Source of the DNA: UBA1479 sp048263775
GTDB lineage: Bacteria; Pseudomonadota; Alphaproteobacteria; Rhodospirillales; Casp-alpha2
NCBI GenBank assembly: GCA_048263775.1
Contig: JBLXDU010000001.1
Span: forward strand, 248,001 to 312,000
Reading direction: 5' to 3'
DNA: 64,000 nucleotides
In this document: piece by piece, positions 1-7,829 of the stretch
How the letters are laid out: each line of letters starts with the position of its first letter
Numbering within the stretch: the stretch's first letter is position 1
Notes under the pieces: generated by a model
Told to the model about the DNA's origin: nothing
The model's database searches: none
What the model saw: the letters and a program-made list of their open reading frames with translations, nothing else
Program-made: the position numbers and the translations under genes

Positions 1-34
1 TAGTATCAACCGCATTAGGACCAGGGAACGCTAA

Positions 35-373
35 ATGGTCGACGACCGACTTTCATCCGATATCTGGATCATGGCCCATGTGCGCCGCTGCAACGCCGAC
101 GGTGTGCCGGCCATGGTGGTGCGCCGAGGCGACGACCGGGCAGGGGCACTGATCCTGAAGTTGAACCGCCTCGACGGCACCTGCCGGCTGCTGACCCAAG
201 CCACGGACATGGAGGGTAAACGCGGCTGGCTCGAAGCCTTCAAGGGCGAAACCGTGCCGGAGGCCGAGGCCGACGACTACATCCAGCGCGCCATCAAGCG
301 CGACCCGGACCTATGGGTGGTCGAGATCGAGCACAAGGACGCCTGGCACCCGTTCGAAGGGAAAATGGTGTAG
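35..373 (+). CDS. DUF1491 family protein
   Basis: A 112-residue protein of unknown function that resembles the alphaproteobacterial DUF1491 family. The family-like pattern is an N-terminal 'SDIWIMAHVRRC' segment, then 'VVRRGDDRAGALILKLNRLDG' around residues 28-50, and a C-terminal 'DLWVVEIE' strand. It has no signal peptide and no membrane segment, so it should be cytosolic. The ATG at 35 follows a weak purine-rich stretch (CAGGGAA). It converges on the downstream dehydratase gene, with only about 20 bases between the two stops. Family identity is recalled rather than searched; the biochemical role is unknown. Confidence 0.8.
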   Translation: MVDDRLSSDIWIMAHVRRCNADGVPAMVVRRGDDRAGALILKLNRLDGTCRLLTQATDMEGKRGWLEAFKGETVPEAEADDYIQRAIKRDPDLWVVEIEHKDAWHPFEGKMV

Positions 374-392
374 GTCTGCCGGTTCCGCACGC

Positions 393-1571
393 TTATTGAT
401 CGACGATGAAGCCGTCCGCATGGGGGCGCATGCGCACCTTGCGCGGGAATGGCGGGAAGTTCTCCGCCGCCCCGGGGGCCAGCTTCACGCCCAGGCCCGG
501 CGCGGTGGGGATGTCGACGAAGCCGTCCTTGAAGGTCGGCACGTTGGTGACGACGCCCTTGTCGGCCAGTTCCGTGCCCGGTTCGTTGGACGTGCCTTTG
601 TCTTCGAAGCCGACGCCGACCGTGGGATATTCCTGAATGGCGAAGTTGGGGATGGCGGCATCCAGCTGCAGTTCCGCGAATAGGCATACGGGCGACAGCG
701 GATTGTGCGGAATGACCTGCACGTCATGGGCCTCGGCCAGGGCGGCAATCTTGCGCGCCCCGGTGATGCCGCCGCACAGGCAGGCGGAAATGCGCACGTA
801 ATCGACGCCTTCGCGGGTCAACAGCGCCTGGAAATCATAGATCGAATTGAACCGTTCGCCGGTTGCAAGCGGAATGCTGATGCGGTCCTTGACCCGCGCC
901 ATGGCGTCGTGGCTGTCCGGGCGGATCGGGTCTTCGTAGAACATGGGGCGCAGGGGTACGAGTTCCTGGGCGAACACCACGGCTTCGGCCGGGGTCAGGC
1001 GGCGGTGGATTTCGATGCACAGATCCAAGTCCGGGCCACAGGCCTCGCGCACGGCGGCGACCACGGCAACGGCGTCGTCGATCTTGCGTGCGTGGCTTTT
1101 GTAATAGGGCTTGTCGCGGTCTTCATCCAGGAACGGATTGAAATGGCCGATGGCGGTGAAACCCAGTTCCTGCATCTTCTTGCAGTTGGCGACCATCTCG
1201 TCCTTGGTTTCAGCCTTCACATGGCCGTAGACGCGGGCCTTGGTGCGGGTCGGCCCGCCCAAAAGCGCATGGATCGGTTGGCCCAGGGCCTGGCCCTTGA
1301 TGTCCCACAAGGCGATGTCGATGGCGGAAATCGCGCCGCAGATGGCGGCCCCCCGGAAGTGGCTGAACCGATGCATGACGTTCCAGTGATGCTCGATGGG
1401 CCCGGGATCCTTGCCGATTAGGTAATCGGCGAATTTCTCAACCGCCGTCTGGGCGGCTTCCAGCTGTCCCCAGCTGCCGCATTCGCCCAGGCCGGTGATG
1501 CCGGCGTGGGTTTCGATCTCGACGAACAGGTACTTGCTGATCAGCTTGGGCGTGACTTTGGTGATTTTCAT
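393..1571 (-). CDS. Mandelate racemase/muconate lactonizing enzyme family; galactonate dehydratase-like
   Basis: An enolase-superfamily enzyme of 392 residues that should abstract a proton alpha to a carboxylate, most plausibly dehydrating a sugar acid. Metal ligands are readable as Glu187 (in IEIHRR), Glu213 (FYEDP) and Glu239 (ATGER), with general-acid/base histidines His189 and His289 (IPHNP). This spacing matches D-galactonate dehydratase (DgoD), except that the first ligand is Glu instead of Asp. The ATG at 1571 is preferred over an upstream in-frame start because the conserved MKITKV strand begins there. It is last in the coxSML operon, 85 bases after coxL and behind a strong hairpin. 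The substrate is not predictable from sequence alone. Confidence 0.85.
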   Translation of the reverse strand: MKITKVTPKLISKYLFVEIETHAGITGLGECGSWGQLEAAQTAVEKFADYLIGKDPGPIEHHWNVMHRFSHFRGAAICGAISAIDIALWDIKGQALGQPIHALLGGPTRTKARVYGHVKAETKDEMVANCKKMQELGFTAIGHFNPFLDEDRDKPYYKSHARKIDDAVAVVAAVREACGPDLDLCIEIHRRLTPAEAVVFAQELVPLRPMFYEDPIRPDSHDAMARVKDRISIPLATGERFNSIYDFQALLTREGVDYVRISACLCGGITGARKIAALAEAHDVQVIPHNPLSPVCLFAELQLDAAIPNFAIQEYPTVGVGFEDKGTSNEPGTELADKGVVTNVPTFKDGFVDIPTAPGLGVKLAPGAAENFPPFPRKVRMRPHADGFIVDQ

Positions 1572-1595
1572 GGTCGGGTCTTTCAACAGACGATA

Positions 1596-1622
1596 TCGGG
1601 CCGCCCCTTGGGAGCGGCCCGA
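1596..1622 (-). other. Intergenic stem-loop between coxL and the dehydratase gene
   Basis: A perfect 9-bp inverted repeat (TCGGGCCGC / GCGGCCCGA) flanks a 9-base loop in the spacer between two co-directional genes. No T-run follows on the minus strand, so it is not a classical Rho-independent terminator. It could stabilise the upstream coxSML message, or partly attenuate transcription into the dehydratase gene. Confidence 0.55.
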
Positions 1623-1656
1623 CAATCAGGTCAGGGTGTCAATTCAGGCAGGCGGA

Positions 1657-4017
1657 TCAGGCCGCGTCGCCCAGAAGTTTCTTGGGGTCGAACGCGCCTT
1701 TGGCCCGGATCGCTTTCCATACTTTCTGCGGCGTCAGCGGCATGTCGATATGGGTGACGCCGTAATCCTTCAGCGCGTCCAGCACCGCATTGACCACCGC
1801 AGGGCAGGCGCCGACGCAGCCGGCTTCACCGGCCCCCTTGACGCCGAGCGGGTTCTTCTTGGTCGGCGCCCCCTCGTAATAGCCGATCTCCATATTGGGG
1901 ATTTCGTCGGCATGAGGCAGGCCGTAATCCATCAGCGAGCCGGTTACCAACTGGCCATTGTCCGGGTCGTATACGATGTCTTCCAGCAGAGCCTGGCCGA
2001 TGCCTTGGGCGACGCCGCCCATGACCTGGCCGTCGGCCAGCATGGGATTGATGATGGTGCCGAAGTCGTCCATCACCCAATAGCCCAGGAATTCGACCAT
2101 GCCCGTGTCCGGGTCGACCGCGACGGCCGCCGCATGGACGCCGTTGGGGATCGAAATCACGCCCCGTTCGAACACCGACGAATGGTCCAGACAGCCTTCA
2201 TCCATGCCTTCGGGCAGCTTGTCCTTGTCCATGGAGGCGTCGATCACGTCGTTCATGGACACGGACGATGCCCCGGCCTTGAAGGTGCCGTCCTCGAATT
2301 CGACCTCGTTCGTTTCCGACTGCAACAGACGGGCGGCGACGGGCTTGGCGAGTTCGATGATTTCCTGCGCGGCCTGCTGGACGGCGTTGCCGCCGACCTC
2401 CATCCCGCGCGACCCGCCATGACCGCCGCCCAAGGGCGTGGCCGTGGTGTCGGATTGACGGAACTGGATGCGCTCCATATCGACGCCCAGGTTGGCGGCG
2501 AGAATCTGGGCCAGTGAGGTTTCGTGCCCCATGCCCGTGGAGGACGTGCCGACGGCAAGGTCGATGGAGCCGTCCTTGTTGAAGGTTACGCCCGCGTGCT
2601 CCTTCGGTCCGCCGCCCGTGCATTCCAGATAGGGGGCGACGGCGAAGCCGTACTTCTTGCCGGCGGCTTCGGCCTTGGCTTTCAGCGCGCCCAGGTCTGC
2701 CTTTTCCGCCATCTTGAGGGTTTCCTCGAACAGCAGCGGGAAATCGCCGGAATCCACATCAAGGCCCATGGGGGTCTTATGCGGCAGCATTTCCTTGGGC
2801 ATCAAGTTCTTGCGGCGCAGTTCGATGGGGTCGAACCCCAACGTCCGGGCCGCGTATTCGACGATGCGTTCGGTCTGGAAGGTCGCTTCCGGCCGCCCCG
2901 CCCCCCGGTAGGGGTCCATGGGCGCGGTGTTGGTCAGCACGGCCTTGCCCGAATAGAACATGGCCGGGAAGTTATAGGGGCCACCCTGGGTCCGGGCCGA
3001 GCCCCCCGTGGGCGTGAACGGCCCCACGGTCCAGGCATAGGCGCCGATGCCGCCGACGGTGGTCGTGCGCAATCCTAAGAACGTGCCGTCCTTGGTCAGC
3101 GCCAGTTCCACGCGGGACGATTGGCCCCGGCCATGGGTGTCGGACAGGAAGCTTTCCGAACGCGAATTGATCCACTTCACCGGCCGGCCCAGACGTTTGG
3201 CCGCATACAGGCACAAGGGCGGTTCCGGATAGCCCGAGTTCTTGGCCCCGAAACCGCCGCCCACGTCGGGGGCGATATGGTCAAGCTGGCTTTTGTCGAT
3301 GTTCAGAACCTCGGCGAAGGTGTCGCGGTTGGCGTGCACGTTCTGCGAGGCGTTCCACAAGGTGTACTTGTCGGCCGCCGCGTCATAGGCGGCAACGCAG
3401 CCCCGCGTTTCGATCGGCACGGCGGTGACGCGGTTGTTCAGCACGTCGAGGGAGACAACATGGTCGGCCTCGGCGAAGGCCTTGTCCGTGCCGGCCTTAT
3501 CGCCCAGTTCGAAGTTCAGGCACAGGTTATTGGGGATGTCGTCCCACAATTGGGGTGCTCCGGGCTTCAGGGCTTCGACCGGGTCGATCACGGCGGGCAG
3601 TTCCTCGTAATCGACCTCGACCGCTTCCGCCGCCGCCTGGGCCTGGCCCAGGGTTTCAGCGACGACCAGGGCCACCGGCTCACCCACATAGCGCACCCGG
3701 TCGATGGCCAGCGCGTGGCGCGGCGGCTCCTTCAGTGGCGTGCCGTCGGCGTTGTTCTTCACGCCCGACTTGGTCGGCATGGGCTTGAAGCCCTCGCGCA
3801 GCCAGTCGTCGCGGGTGACGACCAGAAGCACGCCGTCCATGGCCATGGCGGCCGAGGTGTCGATGGCGTTGATGGTGGCATGGGCATAGGCCGCGCGCAC
3901 CACGACGGCGCGGGCCTGGCCATCCAGGTTGATGTCGTCGATATAGCGGCCGTGGCCGGTCAGAAAGCGCTGATCCTCGAACCGCTTGAGGGATTCGCCG
4001 ATTTTTACGTTGCTCAT
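1657..4017 (-). CDS. coxL: Molybdopterin-binding large subunit, CoxL-like (form II)
   Basis: The 786-residue catalytic subunit of an LMS-type molybdenum hydroxylase of the xanthine dehydrogenase family. It holds the molybdenum cofactor and would hydroxylate an aldehyde, heterocycle or similar substrate. Visible motifs are DVGGGFG (251-257), the active-site loop PYRGAGR (369-375) and GAGEAG (728-733) with the catalytic Glu at 731. True aerobic CO dehydrogenase (form I) has AYXCSFR with an active-site cysteine that binds copper. The RGAGR loop here is the form II type, so CO oxidation is unlikely. The gene order S-M-L also fits form II. No signal peptide is seen; cytosolic. Confidence 0.93.
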   Translation of the reverse strand: MSNVKIGESLKRFEDQRFLTGHGRYIDDINLDGQARAVVVRAAYAHATINAIDTSAAMAMDGVLLVVTRDDWLREGFKPMPTKSGVKNNADGTPLKEPPRHALAIDRVRYVGEPVALVVAETLGQAQAAAEAVEVDYEELPAVIDPVEALKPGAPQLWDDIPNNLCLNFELGDKAGTDKAFAEADHVVSLDVLNNRVTAVPIETRGCVAAYDAAADKYTLWNASQNVHANRDTFAEVLNIDKSQLDHIAPDVGGGFGAKNSGYPEPPLCLYAAKRLGRPVKWINSRSESFLSDTHGRGQSSRVELALTKDGTFLGLRTTTVGGIGAYAWTVGPFTPTGGSARTQGGPYNFPAMFYSGKAVLTNTAPMDPYRGAGRPEATFQTERIVEYAARTLGFDPIELRRKNLMPKEMLPHKTPMGLDVDSGDFPLLFEETLKMAEKADLGALKAKAEAAGKKYGFAVAPYLECTGGGPKEHAGVTFNKDGSIDLAVGTSSTGMGHETSLAQILAANLGVDMERIQFRQSDTTATPLGGGHGGSRGMEVGGNAVQQAAQEIIELAKPVAARLLQSETNEVEFEDGTFKAGASSVSMNDVIDASMDKDKLPEGMDEGCLDHSSVFERGVISIPNGVHAAAVAVDPDTGMVEFLGYWVMDDFGTIINPMLADGQVMGGVAQGIGQALLEDIVYDPDNGQLVTGSLMDYGLPHADEIPNMEIGYYEGAPTKKNPLGVKGAGEAGCVGACPAVVNAVLDALKDYGVTHIDMPLTPQKVWKAIRAKGAFDPKKLLGDAA

Positions 4018-4034
4018 GTTTCCGTACTCCCCCT

Positions 4035-4841
4035 TCAGCCTTGCCCGTTGGCTTGATTGACGGCCCGTTTAGCCATGACGCCGATCAGATTGGCGCGGTA
4101 TTCCGCGTCGGCATGCATGTCGGTCATCAGGTCGTCGGCCGGTACGGTGACGCCGGTCAGGGCGTCGGCTGAGAAATTATTGTTCAAGGCGTCTTCGATT
4201 TCCGCGGCACGGAACACGCCGTCCTGGCCCGCCCCCGTGACGGCGACACGGACACCCGATGCGGTCTTGGCGACGAACACGCCGACCAGGGCATAGCGCG
4301 ATGCCGGGTTGGGGAATTTGCCGTAACCGGCCTTTTCCGGCACCGGAAACTTGACCGCCTTGATGATCTCGCCGGGTTCCAGGTTGGTTGCGAACATGCC
4401 GTCGAAATAGTCCTCGGCGGACAATTCGCGCTGGTCGGTGACCACCGTGGCCCCCAGCCCCATGACGGCGGCGGGATAGTCGGCGGAAGGATCGTTGTTG
4501 GCGAGCGAGCCGCCGATGGTGCCTCGGTTGCGCACCTGGGCATCGCCGATGCCGCCGGCCAGGACCGTCAGCGCCGGCAGCACGTTCTTGATCTCGGCCG
4601 ATGCGGCGACGACCGCGTGGCGGGTCATGGCGCCGATGGTCACGAAGCCGCCGGCGACCTCGATCCCCGCAAGGCCGTCGACCTTGTTCAGATCAACCAC
4701 GTCCGTCGGCATGGCCAGGCCCTGCTTAAGGACCGGGATCAGCGTCTGGCCGCCGGCCATGTACATGGCGTCGTCGGCATTTGAATGGGTGGCGGCGGCA
4801 TCGGAAAGCGACGCGGGCCGGGTATAATTGAAGTCTTCCAT
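4035..4841 (-). CDS. coxM: FAD-binding medium subunit of molybdenum hydroxylase, CoxM-like
   Basis: A 268-residue FAD subunit that passes electrons from the iron-sulfur subunit to the acceptor. Two family flavin-binding signatures are visible: AGGQT at residues 29-33 and TIGGSLANNDPSAD at 108-121. The C-terminal half has the CO-dehydrogenase flavoprotein C-terminal pattern. It lies 11 bases downstream of coxS and 17 bases upstream of coxL, so the three are surely co-transcribed. The length is typical for the family (about 270-290 residues). Confidence 0.93.
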   Translation of the reverse strand: MEDFNYTRPASLSDAAATHSNADDAMYMAGGQTLIPVLKQGLAMPTDVVDLNKVDGLAGIEVAGGFVTIGAMTRHAVVAASAEIKNVLPALTVLAGGIGDAQVRNRGTIGGSLANNDPSADYPAAVMGLGATVVTDQRELSAEDYFDGMFATNLEPGEIIKAVKFPVPEKAGYGKFPNPASRYALVGVFVAKTASGVRVAVTGAGQDGVFRAAEIEDALNNNFSADALTGVTVPADDLMTDMHADAEYRANLIGVMAKRAVNQANGQG

Positions 4842-4852
4842 GTCGTTTCCCC

Positions 4853-5320
4853 TCAGCCCCGAAGTGCCTTGGCGCCGTCAAGGACGGCGGCGACGATGTT
4901 CTGATACCCCGTGCAGCGGCAGATGTTGCCTTCCAGGCCATGGCGCACATCGGCCTCGGTCGGGGTCGGGTTGTCTTTGACCAGGGTCATGGCGCGCATG
5001 ACCATGCCGGGGGTGCAGAACCCGCACTGCAGGCCGTGATGGTCGTTGAAGGCCTTCTGCATGGGGTTCAGCTGACCTTCCGGGGCAAGGCCCTCGATGG
5101 TCGTGATTTCGGCGCCGTCGGCCTGTGCCGCCAGCATGGTGCAGCTTTTCACGGCCTGGCCGTTCAGATGCACGGTGCAGGCGCCGCATTGGCTGGTGTC
5201 GCAGCCGATGTGGGTGCCCGTCAGTTTCAGGGTTTCGCGGATGAACTCGACAAGCAACGTACGGCCCTCGACGGACTTGGTAACCTGCTCGCCATTTACG
5301 GTTAGGGATATTTCTGGCAT
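4853..5320 (-). CDS. coxS: [2Fe-2S] small subunit of molybdenum hydroxylase, CoxS-like
   Basis: A 155-residue iron-sulfur subunit that carries two [2Fe-2S] clusters. The plant-ferredoxin-type cluster uses Cys40, Cys45, Cys48 and Cys60. The helical-domain cluster uses Cys99, Cys102, Cys134 and Cys136 (CGFC...CRC). It is the first gene of the minus-strand operon. The divergent promoter region upstream holds a TTGTATACAA palindrome. All eight cysteines are present, so the subunit looks functional. Confidence 0.95.
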   Translation of the reverse strand: MPEISLTVNGEQVTKSVEGRTLLVEFIRETLKLTGTHIGCDTSQCGACTVHLNGQAVKSCTMLAAQADGAEITTIEGLAPEGQLNPMQKAFNDHHGLQCGFCTPGMVMRAMTLVKDNPTPTEADVRHGLEGNICRCTGYQNIVAAVLDGAKALRG

Positions 5321-5394
5321 GGCCCCTTCAAACCCTTGTTCAGGGTTTGTCCTGGATGTTTTTTGGATGAATGGCGTCTACGCGCCTGGAATAA

Positions 5395-5404
5395 TTGTAT
5401 ACAA
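5395..5404. promoter_or_regulatory. GntR-type operator-like palindrome in the divergent cox promoter region
   Basis: A perfect palindrome, TTGTATACAA, lies in an AT-rich patch between the divergent coxS and mocA-like genes, 75 bases upstream of coxS and 49 upstream of the mocA-like start. Many GntR-family repressors bind TTGTATACAA-like sites. No GntR gene lies in the window, so the regulator would have to be elsewhere. This is inference from motif shape only. Confidence 0.45.
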
Positions 5405-5452
5405 ATCATATAACAGGACTCCACCATCAGGAAAACCCGCTAACAGGCCCAG

Positions 5453-6073
5453 ATGCAAGTTACAGATCGAAAAAACGGTGCCGATCCGGCCCATTTACGG
5501 GTCACGGCCGTCGTGTTGGCGGCGGGGCGCTCGACGCGCATGGCGCCGGTCAACAAGCTGACGGCGGACTATCAGGGGGCGGCACTGGTGCGGCACGCGG
5601 CTGCGGCGGCCCTGGCGTCCCGCGCGGCGGAGGTCGTGGTGGTTACCGGCCATGACGCTGATCGGGTGTGCGACGCGCTTTCAGGCCTTGATGTGCGTTT
5701 CGTCGCCAATTCGGATTACGCCACGGGCCTTGCATCCTCGGTCAAGGCCGGGATCGCCGCCGTGGGGCCGGATGCCGCGGGCGCGATCATCCTGCTGGGT
5801 GACATGCCGGGGGTTACCGCCGGCGTCGTCGATGCCCTGATCGGCGCGTTCGAAAAGACCGGCGGGGGAAAAATCTGCCAACCGCGATATGACGGGCGGC
5901 CCGGCAATCCGGTGCTCTGGCCGCGTGCCCTGTTTCCCGAATTCGATGCGCTGTCCGGCGACATCGGCGCCAAGCCGCTGCTGGCCCGCCATAAATCCGA
6001 GGTGTTGGGGGTGGACGTGGGCACCGATGCTATCCATATGGACATCGACGCGCCCACCGATCTCGGCATCTGA
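5453..6073 (+). CDS. Nucleotidyltransferase family protein, MocA/MobA-like (Mo cofactor cytidylyl- or guanylyltransferase)
   Basis: A 206-residue NTP-transferase-fold protein. The nucleotide-binding signature LAAGRSTRM spans residues 22-30 and is followed by the conserved Lys35; LLGDMPG is the metal-binding strand. Proteins of this type convert Mo-molybdopterin to its cytosine dinucleotide, the cofactor form used by CoxL-like enzymes. Its position opposite coxSML and upstream of coxG and xdhC supports a role in maturing that enzyme. CTP versus GTP specificity cannot be decided by eye; MocA (CTP) is favoured by context. Confidence 0.85.
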   Translation: MQVTDRKNGADPAHLRVTAVVLAAGRSTRMAPVNKLTADYQGAALVRHAAAAALASRAAEVVVVTGHDADRVCDALSGLDVRFVANSDYATGLASSVKAGIAAVGPDAAGAIILLGDMPGVTAGVVDALIGAFEKTGGGKICQPRYDGRPGNPVLWPRALFPEFDALSGDIGAKPLLARHKSEVLGVDVGTDAIHMDIDAPTDLGI

Positions 6074-6160
6074 TCATTCCCGACATGACTTTTCGAACAT
6101 ATCGAGGCATAAAGAGCCCACGATATCCCGCAGACAACCCAAGAAGGACGTGAAAGACCC

Positions 6161-6778
6161 ATGGATCTGAAGGACCAACGCCGCATCGCCGCCCCGAGAG
6201 AAGCCGTGTTCGCCGCCCTCAACGACCCGGAAATTCTGGCCAAGGCGATCCCGGGCTGTGAAAGCCTGGACAAGGTTTCGGACACGGAATTCGCCGCCGT
6301 CGTGACCGCCAAGGTCGGGCCCGTGCGCGCCAAGTTCAACGGCCAGGTCACTCTGTCGGACCTCAACCCGCCGGAAAGCTACACCATCACCGGCGAGGGC
6401 AAGGGCGGCGCTGCCGGCTTCGCCAAGGGGGGTGCGGTCATCACTCTGGTCGAGGACGGTGACGGCACCTTGTTGAATTACGAGGTCAAGGCCGACGTCG
6501 GCGGCAAGCTGGCGCAACTCGGCGGCCGACTGATCGAAGGCACCTCCAAGAAGCTGGCCGGCGAGTTCTTTTCGACCTTCGAACAACTGGTCGTCGAGAG
6601 CGCCGGCGGTGCGCCCGCCGACGAAGCGGCCGCACAACCGGCCCCCGCCGTGGGTGAACCGATTGCCGCCCCGTCGTCCCCCGGCACCGGCAGACGGGTG
6701 TGGATTTGGATTGCCGTCGCCGCCGCAGCGGCCGTTGCCGCAGCCTATGTGCTGTCGTCCATGAATTCGGCCGGCTAG
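6161..6778 (+). CDS. coxG: CoxG-like SRPBCC family protein with C-terminal membrane anchor
   Basis: A 205-residue protein of the CO dehydrogenase subunit G family (START/SRPBCC fold). The fold covers about residues 1-150: 'RRIAAPREAVFAALNDPE', 'GCESL' and 'VKADVGGKLAQLGGRLIEGT'. An Ala/Pro-rich linker follows, then a single membrane helix at roughly 182-200. In Oligotropha, CoxG is known to help tether the enzyme to the inner membrane. The same role is inferred here, recruiting the hydroxylase to the respiratory chain. It lies between the mocA-like gene and xdhC. Confidence 0.88.
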   Translation: MDLKDQRRIAAPREAVFAALNDPEILAKAIPGCESLDKVSDTEFAAVVTAKVGPVRAKFNGQVTLSDLNPPESYTITGEGKGGAAGFAKGGAVITLVEDGDGTLLNYEVKADVGGKLAQLGGRLIEGTSKKLAGEFFSTFEQLVVESAGGAPADEAAAQPAPAVGEPIAAPSSPGTGRRVWIWIAVAAAAAVAAAYVLSSMNSAG

Positions 6779-6795
6779 GAAAGAGGCCCCCGGCC

Positions 6796-7815
6796 ATGTC
6801 CCTGCCTACGGATCAAATGCTGCCCGCCGATGACGTGTTCGACGCCGCCTTTGCCTGGCGGGACGCCGGCAAGCCCGTGGCGTTGGCGACCGTGGTCTCG
6901 ACCTGGGGGTCGTCGCCGCGCCCGCCGGGAAGCCACCTTGGTGTCTCGGCCGATGGTGAGATGACGGGATCCGTCTCCGGCGGCTGCATCGAGGGCGCGG
7001 TGGTCAAGGAAGCGCTCGACATTCTCAAGGGGGCTCCGGCCCAGGTTCTTGATTTCGGTGTCACCGACCAGCAGGCCTGGGACGTGGGCCTGGCCTGCGG
7101 CGGGGCGGTCAAGGTTTTGGTCCGCGACTTCGTACCCTTGATTCCATTGTACACACAGGCCCGCGCGGCCCTTGCGTCCGGTGAGCCCTCGGCCCTGGTC
7201 ACCCGCCTGGACAGCGGCGAAACAGTGACGCTGGACGCGGGCGATCTTCCTGATGCGGTCGCCGAGGCCGCGCGCAAGGCGCTCAAGGACGATAAGTCCC
7301 GTGCCTATTCCGGCGACGATGGCGACTGGTTCATCGAGGTCGTGGCTCCGCCGCGGCGCCTGATCGTGGTCGGCGCGGTGCATATCGCCCAGGCCTTGGT
7401 GCCCATGGCGGCCATGGCCGGGTTCCGGGTCACGGTTGTTGATCCGCGCCGGGCCTATGCCTCCGACGCCCGGTTTCCCGGCGTCGACGTGCGCACGGAT
7501 TGGCCGGACGAGGCCCTCGACGACCTGAAGCCCGACAGCCGCACGGCCATCGTCACCCTGACCCATGATCCCAAGTTGGACGATCCGGCCCTGGACAGGG
7601 CGCTGCGCTCACCGGCGTTCTATATCGGTTCTCTCGGCAGTTCGCGGACCCAGGCCAAACGGGTCGAGCGTCTGGCCGAAGTCGGGTTCGATGAGGCCGC
7701 CATCGCGCGCATCCACGGCCCCGTCGGGCTGCGCATCGGGGCGCAGTCGCCTGCGGAAATCGCCGTCAGCATCCTGGCCGAGATCATCGCCCGGATGCGC
7801 AGCACCCCGGATTAA
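6796..7815 (+). CDS. xdhC: XdhC/CoxI family molybdenum cofactor maturation protein
   Basis: A 339-residue XdhC family protein. The N-terminal XdhC/CoxI domain carries the conserved SVSGGCIEGAVV segment with Cys64 and a second CGGAV motif; the C-terminal Rossmann domain includes GAVHIAQ and YIGSLGS. In Rhodobacter capsulatus, XdhC binds the Mo cofactor, promotes its sulfuration with the desulfurase NifS4, and inserts it into xanthine dehydrogenase. The ATG at 6796 is chosen over an upstream in-frame start because the latter overlaps coxG. The cysteine desulfurase gene starts 14 bases downstream, so a similar partnership is likely. Confidence 0.92.
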   Translation: MSLPTDQMLPADDVFDAAFAWRDAGKPVALATVVSTWGSSPRPPGSHLGVSADGEMTGSVSGGCIEGAVVKEALDILKGAPAQVLDFGVTDQQAWDVGLACGGAVKVLVRDFVPLIPLYTQARAALASGEPSALVTRLDSGETVTLDAGDLPDAVAEAARKALKDDKSRAYSGDDGDWFIEVVAPPRRLIVVGAVHIAQALVPMAAMAGFRVTVVDPRRAYASDARFPGVDVRTDWPDEALDDLKPDSRTAIVTLTHDPKLDDPALDRALRSPAFYIGSLGSSRTQAKRVERLAEVGFDEAAIARIHGPVGLRIGAQSPAEIAVSILAEIIARMRSTPD

Positions 7816-7829
7816 GGCAGGGGCGGCCC

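Noticed and set aside
1657..5320. Reading coxSML as an aerobic CO dehydrogenase for CO-dependent energy gain.
   Set aside because: The active-site loop is PYRGAGR, without the cysteine-containing AYXCSFR motif of form I enzymes, and the gene order is S-M-L.
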